A DNA stretch of 51,319 nt, from NCBI GenBank assembly GCA_026706385.1, contig JAPOYV010000042.1, forward strand, positions 1 through 51,319, written 5' to 3'. The translations under genes and the position numbers were made by a program. The notes beneath the pieces were generated by a model. That model was not told the origin of the DNA. It saw nothing but the letters and a program-made list of their open reading frames with translations, and did no database searches. Shown piece by piece: positions 16,232-29,406 of the stretch (within the stretch, counting starts at the first letter, position 1; each line of letters begins with the position of its first letter). This DNA is from Gammaproteobacteria bacterium. GTDB lineage: Bacteria; Pseudomonadota; Gammaproteobacteria; Pseudomonadales; Azotimanducaceae.

Positions 16232-17062
16232 ATGCGGCCGACAGTGGCGGAAGTTCTACAAGACCTGCGCGAGACGACCCCGGACGGCGCCCTTCCACGG
16301 CGCGTCGAAGAGGCGTCTCTGAACGCCTGGCCCGCTTTGCAGCAAGTGCTGCTCGACGGCTGGGTGTTGCGCTTCTCCAAGGGCTTCACGCGGCGCGCGA
16401 ACTCGGTGACGGCGATCTATCCGTCGACCCAACCGGTGCTCGACAAGATCCGCTACTGCGAGAATCTCTACGCGCGCGAAGGCCTGCCGACGTACTTCCG
16501 GCTGACGACGCTGCGGGACGCCGACGGGCTCGACGAAGCCCTCGCCGAGCGCGGCTATGTGCAACAGGAAAGCGCCCGCGTCCTGCACCGAGACCTCGCC
16601 ACCGGAACGTTGGCGCCCGGTCCCGGTTTCGCCCTGGCACCGCTCGGCTCGTTCCTCACGACCTATACCGAGCTGACCGGGCTCAAGGGGCACCTCGAGA
16701 ACAGCGGACTCGACGGCCAAGCCGCGGCGAGCCTGCACGGCAGCGTGCTGCGCGCCATTCGCGGCGAAACGGTGTTCGGGCTGCTGGCCGACGGCGGCCA
16801 GCCCGTGGCCTGCGGCATGGCCGTGGTCGAAGGCGAACTCGCCGGCTTGTTCGACATCGTCACCCACCCGGACTGTCGCCGTCGCGGCTACGGGCGCATC
16901 CTCGTGCAAAGCCTGCTCGCCCACGCCACCGCGATGGGCGCAAGCCACGCCTACCTCCAGGTGTTGGCGGACAACGCCCCCGCGTTGGCGCTCTACGACG
17001 GACTCGGCTTCAGCACCCTGTACGAGTACTGGTACCGCTTCTCCCAACGACCCTTGCCATGA
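16232..17062 (+). CDS. GNAT family N-acetyltransferase
   Basis: This 276-residue protein has an N-terminal half typical of one GNAT subgroup (WVLRFSKGFTRRANSV, then YCENLYAREGLPTYFRLT) and a C-terminal catalytic half with the acetyl-CoA loop DIVTHPDCRRRGYGRILVQS and the closing YDGLGFSTLYEYWYR. It transfers an acetyl group to an unidentified amine. An in-frame ATG at 16187 would add 15 residues; the ATG at 16232 is closer to the conserved part. It is transcribed away from the TauD gene and ends about 150 bp before gltB. Confidence 0.85.
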   Translation: MRPTVAEVLQDLRETTPDGALPRRVEEASLNAWPALQQVLLDGWVLRFSKGFTRRANSVTAIYPSTQPVLDKIRYCENLYAREGLPTYFRLTTLRDADGLDEALAERGYVQQESARVLHRDLATGTLAPGPGFALAPLGSFLTTYTELTGLKGHLENSGLDGQAAASLHGSVLRAIRGETVFGLLADGGQPVACGMAVVEGELAGLFDIVTHPDCRRRGYGRILVQSLLAHATAMGASHAYLQVLADNAPALALYDGLGFSTLYEYWYRFSQRPLP

Positions 17063-17215
17063 CGGTGCGCGAACGTCCACGCCGCATAGCCACTTGATAG
17101 ACCGGGGCATTTCTGCCATTTTTGCGGGCTTGCACTGAGAAGTGGATCGGGACCGCGCGCCGCGCCGCATGGCCGCGCTGGCCTTACGCGGTGCGCCCCC
17201 GACGAAAACAGGCCA

Positions 17216-21836
<4,621 letters not shown>

Positions 21837-21844
<8 letters not shown>

Positions 21845-23303
21845 GCCGACCGGTTTCAAGGAGTACGCGCGCCAAGCCGCACCCTACCGCAACGCGGTCG
21901 AGCGGATCGTCGACTTCAAGGAGATCTACACCGAGCACGACGAGGCGCGGCTCACCACCCAGGCGTCGCGGTGCATGGACTGCGGCGTACCGTTCTGCCA
22001 ATCGCCGGACATGATCCACGGCCGCAGCGGCTGTCCGATCCACAACCTGATCCCGGAGTGGAACGACCTGGTCTACCGCGGCCATTGGCGCGACGCCCTC
22101 GACCGGCTGCACAAGACCAACAACTTCCCGGAGTTCACGGGACGCGTCTGTCCCGCGCCGTGCGAAGGTTCCTGCGTCCTCGGCATCACCGACCCGGCGG
22201 TCACCATCAAGAACATCGAGATGGCGATCGTCGACCGGGGTTTCGCCGAAGGCTGGGTCCTCCCCATGCCGCCGACCGTCCGATCCGGCAAGTCGGTGGC
22301 CGTGGTCGGCTCCGGACCGGCCGGGCTGGCCGCCGCCGCGCAACTCAACAAGGCCGGCCACCAGGTCACCGTGTACGAGCGCGCCGACCGCATCGGTGGC
22401 CTGCTGATGTACGGGATTCCGAACATGAAGCTCGACAAGGACATCGTAGAGCGTCGCGTCGACCTGATGCGCCAGGAAGGCGTCACCTTCGTGACGAGCG
22501 CCGACGTGGGCGACGGCACCAACGGCACGGTGTCCGTCACGGACCTCATCGATGACGTCGATGCGTTGCTGCTGACCACGGGCGCCACGGTCCCCAACAA
22601 CCTGCCCATTCCCGGCCGGGAACTCGACGGCGTGCACTTCGCGATGGAGTTCCTGACCCAGAACACCAAGAGCCTGCTCGACAGCAACCACGCCGACGGC
22701 AACTACATCTCCGCCCGCGACAAGAACGTCATCGTGATCGGCGGCGGCGACACCGGCACAGACTGCATCGGCACGGCCATGCGCCACGGCTGCAAGACGC
22801 TGACCAATTTCGAGATCGTCCCCGAGCCTTTCCCCGACCGCGCCGAGAACAACCCCTGGCCGACCTGGCCGTTCATCTACCGCGTGGACTATGGTCACGA
22901 GGAAGCGGCCGCCAAGTTCAACCGCGACCCTCGCCAGTACCGGACATCGGCGGTGGAGTTCCATGACGACGGCAACGGCAAGGTCGAGTCGCTGACCGCC
23001 GCCGAGTACGAGAACTTCCAGAAGATCGACGGCACCGAACAGACCTTCGAGGCGGACCTGGTGCTACTCGCCATGGGCTTCCGCGGCCCGGAGCCGTACG
23101 TCAGCGAGCCTTTGGGCCTAGAACTCGATCAGCGCTCCAACTACCTCGCCGAGAAAGGCGACTACCGGACCAGCAACCCGAAAGTGTTCGCCGCCGGCGA
23201 CTGCCGCAGCGGGCAGTCGCTTGTCGTCCGCGCCATCAACGAAGGGCGCGAGGCGGCGCGCGAGGTGGATCGGTTCCTGACGGGATCGACGGAGTTGCCG
23301 TGA
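21837..23303 (+). CDS. gltD: Glutamate synthase small chain
   Basis: The 488-residue protein begins at a GTG inside the last codons of gltB ([11 protein letters not shown]), so the two subunits are translationally coupled. It has the cysteine-rich N-terminal region for two 4Fe-4S clusters ([34 protein letters not shown]). Two Rossmann folds follow: [15 protein letters not shown] for FAD and [15 protein letters not shown] for NADPH. Further family marks are [17 protein letters not shown] and [15 protein letters not shown]. It feeds NADPH electrons to GltB. Length and order are normal. The stop is followed by a 200-bp convergent gap to the TetR gene, which holds a weak hairpin (TAGCGA/TCGCTA, near 23331-23349) and nothing else I recognise. 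Confidence 0.96.
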
Positions 23304-23505
23304 CGCCGGTGACTTGAGAGCAGTCTACCGTAGCGAGATTTCGTCGCTAGCCGCCCTTGAGATTCTGGCGGATCTCGCGCGTCCGTCGGCGTCCCCAGCC
23401 CACAACGTATTGGACCTCGACGTGCCGGACGGGCGATCGCGTTCGCGTCCCTGTCCACACCTGACACACCAACCGTTCGCCTTCGACCACGGCTGGAGTA
23501 GAACG

Positions 23506-24198
23506 CTACCTGTCCCGGTCAAACAAACGTTCGACCGTCGAACCAGTGTTTGGCGGAGTTTCAGCCGCTGACGGCCTACCGGCCCCCGCATCGGTCACGA
23601 TCAGCGACGGCACCACGAAATCCTTGAGCATCTCGCGCAGGCCGAACTCGTTCGCCGCGAACGGGAAATTCACCGTGTGCAAGGACATCACGACGAACAT
23701 GCACCACTCCACGTACTTGTGCAGGGTGACCCCCTCCCGCAGCCGCCCCTGTCGCCGCGCACGTTCGTAGCTCGGTCGCGAACACGCGAGCGCGGCCCGG
23801 AAACCGCCGGCGAGCGCCTCGTCGATGCGCTCGTAGAGTTGACGGCTGTTGTTGGCGAACAGGAGCTTCAACGCCGGTCGCCGGCGAAACTGCCGGATGA
23901 ACCAGATCATGTCCTCGATGAGCTGCTCGTCGAGACCGGCGTGCTCGTAGCGCTGCGTCTCGAAGTCGGCCATCAGTGACTCGAAATCGCGTATGACCGC
24001 CTGGTTCAGGACATCGTCGGCGTCCTTGAAGTACCGATAGAAGGTCGTGCGACCGACGCGGGCGCCCCGGATGATCGCGCTGACCGTGGTGTTCTCGGCA
24101 CCCCGGCTCAGATACAGCGCCACGGCCGAGTCGAGGATGGTCTGGCGCGTGTCTTCCGCACGCGCCTGCAAGGGTGCTGGCGTACGCGTGGCGTCCAT
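23506..24198 (-). CDS. TetR/AcrR family transcriptional regulator
   Basis: The 230-residue protein has a TetR helix-turn-helix at about 18-62 (RQTILDSAVALYLSRGAENT, then GARVGRTTFYRYFKDADDV) and a helical ligand-binding C-terminal part without close resemblance to a named member. It is transcribed away from the Rieske oxygenase gene, and the 208-bp divergent region holds a symmetric AT-flanked palindrome, a natural place for its operator. It therefore probably represses the oxygenase and itself until a substrate-like ligand binds; this is inferred from position only. Confidence 0.88.
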   Translation of the reverse strand: MDATRTPAPLQARAEDTRQTILDSAVALYLSRGAENTTVSAIIRGARVGRTTFYRYFKDADDVLNQAVIRDFESLMADFETQRYEHAGLDEQLIEDMIWFIRQFRRRPALKLLFANNSRQLYERIDEALAGGFRAALACSRPSYERARRQGRLREGVTLHKYVEWCMFVVMSLHTVNFPFAANEFGLREMLKDFVVPSLIVTDAGAGRPSAAETPPNTGSTVERLFDRDR

Positions 24199-24291
24199 GA
24201 GCCGAAACTAGCAGAAACGGCTCAACAGGCAAAGTTGGGCGCCGCCACGAAAGAGGCATTTCGGAACAAAAAAGACCAAATAGGCCTTTAC

Positions 24292-24307
24292 TTCCCCATT
24301 TGGGGAA
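24292..24307. promoter_or_regulatory. Perfect inverted repeat, candidate TetR operator
   Basis: TTCCCCA-TT-TGGGGAA has 7-bp arms and lies in the divergent region between the tetR-like gene and the Rieske gene, 94 bp before the tetR start and 100 bp before the Rieske start. The surrounding 60 bp are clearly AT-richer than the neighbouring genes. Assignment to this TetR protein is inferred. Confidence 0.45.
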
Positions 24308-24406
24308 CAAATAATCAACGAATGTTCCGCAATCGGTGACCGTTGGGTCGACTGGGGATCGTTGGAGCACCAAGCAAGTTCGCCGTGGCGATGAAAGAGA
24401 TACGAC

Positions 24407-25495
24407 ATGTCGATTGATGCACGCCCCGGGCCAGGCTACGCCCCGGGTCAAGAAGAGGTGGTGGACCTGCCAATCCCCTTCGGCTGGTTCGCCCTGGCCT
24501 TCAGTTCGGACCTCGAACCGGGAGACGTGCAGCCGCTGTACGTCTTCGACGAGCACCTCGTTCTGTTCCGCACCGAAGACGGCGTGGCGCATGCCACCGC
24601 TGCGTTCTGTCCGCACCTGGGTGCCCACCTCGGGCACGGCGGTCGGGTCGAGGGTGATCACATCGTCTGCCCGTTCCACGGCTGGCGCTTCGACGGCGAC
24701 GGCGTATGCGTCGACATCCCGTATGCCTCGGTGATGCCCCGCCGTGCCGCCGACGGCGCGTGCCTCTTCAGCTACCCGGTGCAGGAACGCAGCGGCATGG
24801 TCTGGGCTTGGCACCATCCACGCAGACGGCCGCCGCTCTTCGACCTCGACGAGGTGGCGGAGCTCTCCGATCCCGAGTGGGGTGAACCGGACCGCTACGA
24901 GTGGGAGGTCGGCGCCCCGATCCAGGAGACCGGGGAGAACGCGGTCGACATCGCGCACTTCGTGACCGTCCACGGGGTTCCCGAAATGCCCCGCGCCAAA
25001 ATCACTCTCGACGGCCATCGCCGCGCCACGCATCTGACGTGCACCGCCCCGGCCATAGACGATCGCGGCAATGTGGACCTCACGCGGATGGCCCCCCTGG
25101 AACTGGTGACCAGCAGTTGCGGCCCCGGCATGAGCACGCAGACCTTCAGCCTCGGCTCCAAGACCGTGATGCTCGGCACGGTGACGCCGATCACGGCCGC
25201 GCGGATGAAGCTGCGCTTCGCCTTCACCAAGCCGAAGGCGATCAGTCCTCAGTTCACGATGCTGATCGACGCCCTGATCGCCGAGATCGTCCGACAAGTG
25301 CAACAGGACATTCCCATCTGGGAACACAAGATCTGCCGATCGACGCCGATCCTCTGCGACGGCGACGGCCCGATCGCCAAGTACCGGCGCTGGTTCAGCC
25401 AGTTCTACGACGACGGCAGGAACCCGGCGTCCGTCCGGTGGTCGCCGAGAGCGTCTCGTAGGACCGCGCGCCTAAGAGCGCGCGGCGTTCCGTGA
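24407..25495 (+). CDS. Rieske [2Fe-2S] oxygenase alpha subunit (KshA-like type)
   Basis: The protein carries a Rieske centre C68-P-H70 and C88-P-F-H91 (CPHLGAHLGHGG, CPFHGWRF), then the mononuclear iron site in GENAVDIAHFVTVHG (N178, D181, H184, H189). The overall plan resembles 3-ketosteroid 9-alpha-hydroxylase oxygenase and related cholesterol/sterol oxygenases, with the late CDGDGPIAKYRRWFSQFY segment usual in that group. A reductase partner is not in the window. The last ~15 residues as read are arginine-rich and pass through a GC hairpin; a +1 frame near 25435 would end PASVPVVAESVS at 25461, directly before that hairpin, so a single-base deletion close to the 3' end is likely. The catalytic domain would not be affected. 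Confidence 0.85.
   Translation: MSIDARPGPGYAPGQEEVVDLPIPFGWFALAFSSDLEPGDVQPLYVFDEHLVLFRTEDGVAHATAAFCPHLGAHLGHGGRVEGDHIVCPFHGWRFDGDGVCVDIPYASVMPRRAADGACLFSYPVQERSGMVWAWHHPRRRPPLFDLDEVAELSDPEWGEPDRYEWEVGAPIQETGENAVDIAHFVTVHGVPEMPRAKITLDGHRRATHLTCTAPAIDDRGNVDLTRMAPLELVTSSCGPGMSTQTFSLGSKTVMLGTVTPITAARMKLRFAFTKPKAISPQFTMLIDALIAEIVRQVQQDIPIWEHKICRSTPILCDGDGPIAKYRRWFSQFYDDGRNPASVRWSPRASRRTARLRARGVP
25464..25485 (+). terminator. GC-only hairpin at the 3' end of the Rieske gene
   Basis: CCGCGCGC-CTAAGA-GCGCGCGG forms a perfect 8-bp stem with a 6-nt loop. No T-run follows, so it is not a textbook intrinsic terminator, but its place (2 nt after the alternative stop at 25461) suits a 3'-end structure. 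As currently read it lies inside the coding frame. Confidence 0.45.
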
Positions 25496-25555
25496 CGGGA
25501 CATTCCCCCATTTTCCGGCACGCGACGCCGCGCGCCATAAGCGCTGAGGGACGAT

Positions 25556-27463
25556 CTAGGGGCTGGGCCCTCGAACGAACGTGCCCGAGCCCGCGACAGG
25601 CGCGTCGCCGAATCGATCCGGTTGCCAGTGCAGGGCCGCGCCGCTCGAGCCGCGCGCATCCCAGGGAATCTCGTTCGTGATCTCGCCCTCGTCCCAGTCG
25701 ACGGCCGTCACCGCGATGCGCAGGACGTCCCAGCGGCCGTCGGCCTGGGCGTCCAGGAACGAACCCGGGATCTTGGCCTCTACGCTGTAGCCGCGTTCGG
25801 TGCGCCTTGCCCGCCAGCGCACGTCCGCCTGGGACGCCCGCAGGTAATCGTCGGGCGGCTCTGGGCGGGCCGCCACGACCGTCAGGTGGGCGCGCGCCAT
25901 GCGCGCGACATGACCGTCCCGGGTCGCGGGGTACAGCGGCACATTGGCGGACCGCTGGGGTTCCGGCCGCGAGTCCACGTTGATGACTAAGGCGTCCTGG
26001 ACTCGTGGTCCGAGCACGTCGGATGCGACGACGCTGTCGTCCACCACGCTCGCCGCGAGGTACAGGTCGCCACCGGCCTCCCGCAAGGCGAACGCGAACG
26101 AAACGTCCGTGGCCGCCGTGGCCGGCGAAGCCACGTCTCCTTGCGCGTCTGCCCGGAAGGGGAGTTCGTCCCAGTCGTCGAGCACACCGTCGAGGGTCGG
26201 CGCATCGCCCCGCGGAATCGCCGGTGTGCCGACTGGCAGGAGACCCGCCACCGTCTTGACCGTGACCGGATCCTCGCCCGTGGACAGCGACCAGATCACG
26301 CGCCCGGGCGCGATTGCGGTGTAGGCGACGGGCGCGCCGCTGGCCACGCGAAGCTCGACGCGTTCCCGGGCGCCCGGCGCCACGGTCAACATCCGCGGCC
26401 GGCCTGCGTAAACCAGGTCGTGGCCGGGTGCGACGGCATACGACGCCTGCAGGTCCATGGGGCCGCGGTTGACGATTTCGAACGCCACCGTGCCGTCTTC
26501 GAAGGTGTCGCCGTCACCGATTACGGGAAGCGAACGCACCGCGCCGGAGAGCGTGCGGATGGCATCGCGGCGCGTCCGGGTGACCACGTCCTCGCCGTGG
26601 ATGCCGTCGAGTAGGAGGTTGGCGATGCGTGGCCCCGACGCGGTCATCGTCACCCAGGCCACGTGGTCGAACTCGCCGTACTGCGTGCCGCGCAGGCTGC
26701 TGCCGCCACCCGTGGTCGACAATGTGATGTAGCGGCGGTCGTTGCGCACGAGCTTCACGTAGCGGTGGAAGTGTCCGGCGAACACCGTGTAATCCCTGGA
26801 CCCGAGCATGCGTTCGATTTCCGGCCAGTCCCCGCGCGGGCCGCTCGCGTAGTCCCACAGCGGCTGATGGACGACCACGATCGTCCAACGCGGATCGGGG
26901 AAACGCTCGAGCGTCCGTTCGACGAAGGCAAGCTGCTCAGCCTGCGTCCATGGCCCCGGCACAGGCGTGTCCGGCTTGCTCACCATGCCGAACAGTTCCG
27001 AGTTGAGGACGAGGAAGAGCACGTCCTTGTAGACGAAGTGGTAGTACGACGGTCCGAAGCGCGCCCGCCAGGTCTCGGCCATCACGGCGTTGTCCATGTC
27101 GTGGTTGCCGGCCACGTAGAAGAACGGGACGGTGAGCTGATCGACAAAGCCCTCGAACTCGTCCCACTCGGCGTCGATCTGGGCTTGATCGTCGGTGTAG
27201 CCCTCGATGAGATCGCCGACGCTGACCACGAAGGCGGGCTCGAGGAGGTTCACCTTGGGCAAGGCCGACTCGAATACGCCCGGGCGCTCACCACCAGTGC
27301 GGTCGCTGACGATGACGAAATGGAAGTCCTCGGCGGCGTCGTTGGCCGCCAAGGAAGTCCACGGCGTCCGGGCCTCCGACGTCTCGGCGTCGATCTGCCC
27401 GCCGATTGCGGATGTGGCCACCAAGCTCAACGTGGCGTACGAGAGGAGATTGCGCATGGGCAT
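25556..27463 (-). CDS. Secreted metallophosphoesterase with C-terminal CBM9-like beta domain
   Basis: AAGGAAA stands before the ATG at 27463. The 635-residue protein starts with a probable signal peptide (MPMRNLLSYATLSLVATSAIGG). A calcineurin-type phosphoesterase domain follows with VVSVGDLIEG, AGNHDMDN, VVVHQPLWDY and the FAGHFHRY histidines. The usual first D-x-H motif is SDRTGG here, so one metal-binding histidine appears replaced. Residues about 420-630 look like a carbohydrate-binding/DOMON-like beta sandwich (LDGVLDDWDELPF, LYLAASVVDDSVV, GYSVEAKIPGS), as in CBM9-type modules. The protein should be exported and may act on phosphate esters or pyrophosphates at the cell surface. It converges on the Rieske gene. 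Confidence 0.8.
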   Translation of the reverse strand: MPMRNLLSYATLSLVATSAIGGQIDAETSEARTPWTSLAANDAAEDFHFVIVSDRTGGERPGVFESALPKVNLLEPAFVVSVGDLIEGYTDDQAQIDAEWDEFEGFVDQLTVPFFYVAGNHDMDNAVMAETWRARFGPSYYHFVYKDVLFLVLNSELFGMVSKPDTPVPGPWTQAEQLAFVERTLERFPDPRWTIVVVHQPLWDYASGPRGDWPEIERMLGSRDYTVFAGHFHRYVKLVRNDRRYITLSTTGGGSSLRGTQYGEFDHVAWVTMTASGPRIANLLLDGIHGEDVVTRTRRDAIRTLSGAVRSLPVIGDGDTFEDGTVAFEIVNRGPMDLQASYAVAPGHDLVYAGRPRMLTVAPGARERVELRVASGAPVAYTAIAPGRVIWSLSTGEDPVTVKTVAGLLPVGTPAIPRGDAPTLDGVLDDWDELPFRADAQGDVASPATAATDVSFAFALREAGGDLYLAASVVDDSVVASDVLGPRVQDALVINVDSRPEPQRSANVPLYPATRDGHVARMARAHLTVVAARPEPPDDYLRASQADVRWRARRTERGYSVEAKIPGSFLDAQADGRWDVLRIAVTAVDWDEGEITNEIPWDARGSSGAALHWQPDRFGDAPVAGSGTFVRGPSP

Positions 27464-27580
27464 GCCAGTTTCCTTACGGGAGCGCGACATTCTAGCGGGG
27501 CTGGCAAGACGGTTACGAAACCGGCCCGTTAGTGGCAAACTGACTTGGAGTGGTCCGTGCCGGACTCGAGGGAGGACATG

Positions 27581-28663
27581 ATGAAGGCAGCCGTATTCCG
27601 CGCAGTCAACACCCCGATGGACGTCGAGGAGGTCGAGATCGACAAGCCGGGGCCTCGCGAAGTGCTTGTACGCACGGCCGCCGCCGGCGTCTGCCACTCC
27701 GACATGCACTTCTTCAACGGCACATACCCGGGTGCCGTGCCGTGCGTACTCGGACACGAATCGGCAGGCATCGTTGAACAGGTGGGCGAGTTGGTGACCT
27801 ACGTCAAGCCGGGCGACCACGTCATCACCTGCCTGTCGGTGTTCTGCGGCCACTGCGAATACTGCCTGACAGGGCACATGTCGCTATGTCAGGAACCTGA
27901 AGTGCGGCGCGGCCGCGACGACGCACCGCGGCTCTCCAAGGGCGGCGACAGCCTCACCCAGTTCGCGAACCTCGGCTCCTTCGCCGAGCAGATGCTGGTC
28001 CATGAACACGCCGTGGTGAAGGTCCGCAAGGACATGCCGCTCGACCGGGCCGCGCTGATCGGCTGCGGGGTCACCACCGGCGTCGGCGCGGTGATCCACA
28101 CCGCGGCCGTGGAGCCCGGCGCCACCGTCGCCGTGATCGGCTGCGGCGGCGTGGGCCTCTCCGCCGTCAACGGCGCCGCGATCGCTGGCGCCTCCAAGGT
28201 CATCGCCGTCGATATGGTCGCCTCCAAGCTCGATCTCGCCCGCAAATTCGGCGCCACGGACACGGTGGACGCCAGCGCCGGCGACGCGGTCGAGCAGGTC
28301 CGCGAGTTGACGGACGGCGGCGTGCACTACTCGTTCGAGGCGATCGGGCTCAAGGTCACCGCCGAGCAGGCGTTCCGGATGATCCGCCGCGGCGGCACCG
28401 CAACCATCATCGGCATGATCCCGCCGGGCGAGATGGTGCAATTGCACGGTCCGGACTTCCTGTCTGAGAAGAAGATCCAAGGCTCGATGATGGGTTCCAA
28501 CCGGTTCCGCGTGGACATGCCCCGCTTCGTGGACTTCTACCTGCAGGGCAAGCTGCATCTCGACGACATGATCTCGAGCCGCATCAAGCTCGCGGACGTC
28601 ACCGACGCCCTGCTCGCACTCGACAAGGGCGAGGTCGCCCGCAGCGTCATCGTCTTCGACTAG
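27581..28663 (+). CDS. Zinc-dependent alcohol dehydrogenase (class III-like MDR)
   Basis: The 360-residue medium-chain dehydrogenase has the catalytic zinc ligands C38 (GVCHSD) and H59 (GHESAG), the structural zinc cysteines in CGHCEYCLTGHMSLC, and the NAD-binding loop VIGCGGVGLSAVNGA. It resembles the Mycobacterium-type and formaldehyde-dehydrogenase-like class of zinc alcohol dehydrogenases and should oxidise alcohols with NAD. Two ATGs in tandem occur; the second, at 27581, has the better distance to GGAGG. Its stop is followed within 10 nt by the remains of an FAH-family gene, so a two-gene catabolic operon may have existed. Confidence 0.92.
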   Translation: MKAAVFRAVNTPMDVEEVEIDKPGPREVLVRTAAAGVCHSDMHFFNGTYPGAVPCVLGHESAGIVEQVGELVTYVKPGDHVITCLSVFCGHCEYCLTGHMSLCQEPEVRRGRDDAPRLSKGGDSLTQFANLGSFAEQMLVHEHAVVKVRKDMPLDRAALIGCGVTTGVGAVIHTAAVEPGATVAVIGCGGVGLSAVNGAAIAGASKVIAVDMVASKLDLARKFGATDTVDASAGDAVEQVRELTDGGVHYSFEAIGLKVTAEQAFRMIRRGGTATIIGMIPPGEMVQLHGPDFLSEKKIQGSMMGSNRFRVDMPRFVDFYLQGKLHLDDMISSRIKLADVTDALLALDKGEVARSVIVFD

Positions 28664-28671
28664 TCTCCCTG

Positions 28672-29035
28672 ACCGCGGTCACCAACCCGGACAAGATCCT
28701 CCGCGTGGCCTCAACTACCGGGAGCACCAGGAGGAGACCGGGCGCGGCGGCGAGGACAACCCGACCATCTTCGTTCGTTTCGGCGCGGCGCAAGTGGGCC
28801 ACGAGGGCACGATGTTGCGCCCCCACGAGTCCAATTCGCTGGACTACGAGGGCGAGATCGCGCTGATCATCGGCCAGCCGGGCCGGCGCATTGGCAAGGA
28901 CGACTGGCTCGATCACATCGCCGGCTTCAGTTGCTACAACGACGGCAGCGTGCGCGAGTACCAACGGCACACCAGCCAGTTCACGCCGGCGAAGAACTTC
29001 GCGGCGACCGGCGGCTTCGGCCCCTGGATGGTCAG
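28672..29035 (+). pseudogene. Fumarylacetoacetate hydrolase family fragment, frameshifted and truncated
   Basis: About 120 codons of an FAH-family protein remain. One frame reads TAVTNPDKILRV, then the reading continues in another frame with LNYREHQEETGR, NPTIFVRFGAAQVGHEG, LDYEGEIALIIGQPGRRIG, CYNDGSVREYQRHTSQF and ends at AATGGFGPWMV. The two parts join if one G is restored near 28708 (GTGGCCTC for GTGGGCCTC). The N-terminal ~100 residues and the C-terminal third are missing; the right end runs straight into an antiparallel DUF4870 fragment. The metal-binding glutamates of the LDYEGEIALI segment survive, but the gene cannot make a working enzyme. Confidence 0.75.
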
Positions 29036-29245
29036 CCCTTCGCGCATCGGACGATCAACCAGACGGCGGTCGCGATCAGTACGAGGATTCCGATCATCAC
29101 CATGGTCAGCAGGATGCCGATGACGGTAAACAGTACCAGCAGCCAGAAAGTGCGAATCTAACCGGTAGTGACTGGCGAGCCAATTCGGCGCATCGTCACG
29201 CGCAAGGTACGCGAGGACCACGCCGACGATCGCCGTCACGCCGTC
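29033..29245 (-). pseudogene. DUF4870-family membrane protein fragment, frameshifted
   Basis: Minus strand: GVTAIVGVVLAYLARDDAPN, then WLASHYR, a frame break, then IRTFWLLVLFTVIGILLTMV and the hydrophobic run ending AVWLIVRCAKG and a stop. This is the order of the small DUF4870 membrane protein family (helix, SHY-x-FQIRTFW, helix, V-x-C-x-KG). Restoring two bases (TTCCAG for TTAG near 29157) joins the halves. The N-terminal helix is missing and the C-terminus is cut at the FAH fragment. It is a remnant; function is unknown even for intact members. Confidence 0.65.
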
Positions 29246-29317
29246 CCCTGATGGATTCCAATGAGTACCTTCGCCTTCCGGCCGGAACGTTGCACCGAAA
29301 GCCGCGAAGTCCCCCAC

Positions 29318-29397
29318 TTCCCGTTAAGGGGTTTCCCTTTCATTCTCCCTTTTCACTCCCCTTTTGCCCCTTTTATTCACCCCTGTTTTCCCGTTAA
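29318..29397. repeat. Pyrimidine-rich tract flanked by a 10-bp direct repeat
   Basis: TTCCCGTTAA occurs at 29318-29327 and again at 29388-29397, 70 bp apart. Between them the plus strand is almost all C and T in short runs of C4 and T3-T4, far from the local base composition. On the other strand it reads as spaced AAAGGGG units. It lies just before the MurA-like gene. It may be the edge of a lost mobile element; I recall similar G-rich spaced repeats beside IS200-like (Y1) transposases, but that is memory and not shown here. Confidence 0.45.
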
Positions 29398-29406
29398 ATC
29401 ACGCAC

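Noticed and set aside
23304-23591. Small open frames between gltD and tetR on both strands
   Set aside because: No ribosome site or protein-like pattern; they look like chance frames in a convergent gap.
29318-29397. The pyrimidine tract as a CRISPR or tandem-repeat array
   Set aside because: Only two copies of a 10-mer with no regular unit or spacer.
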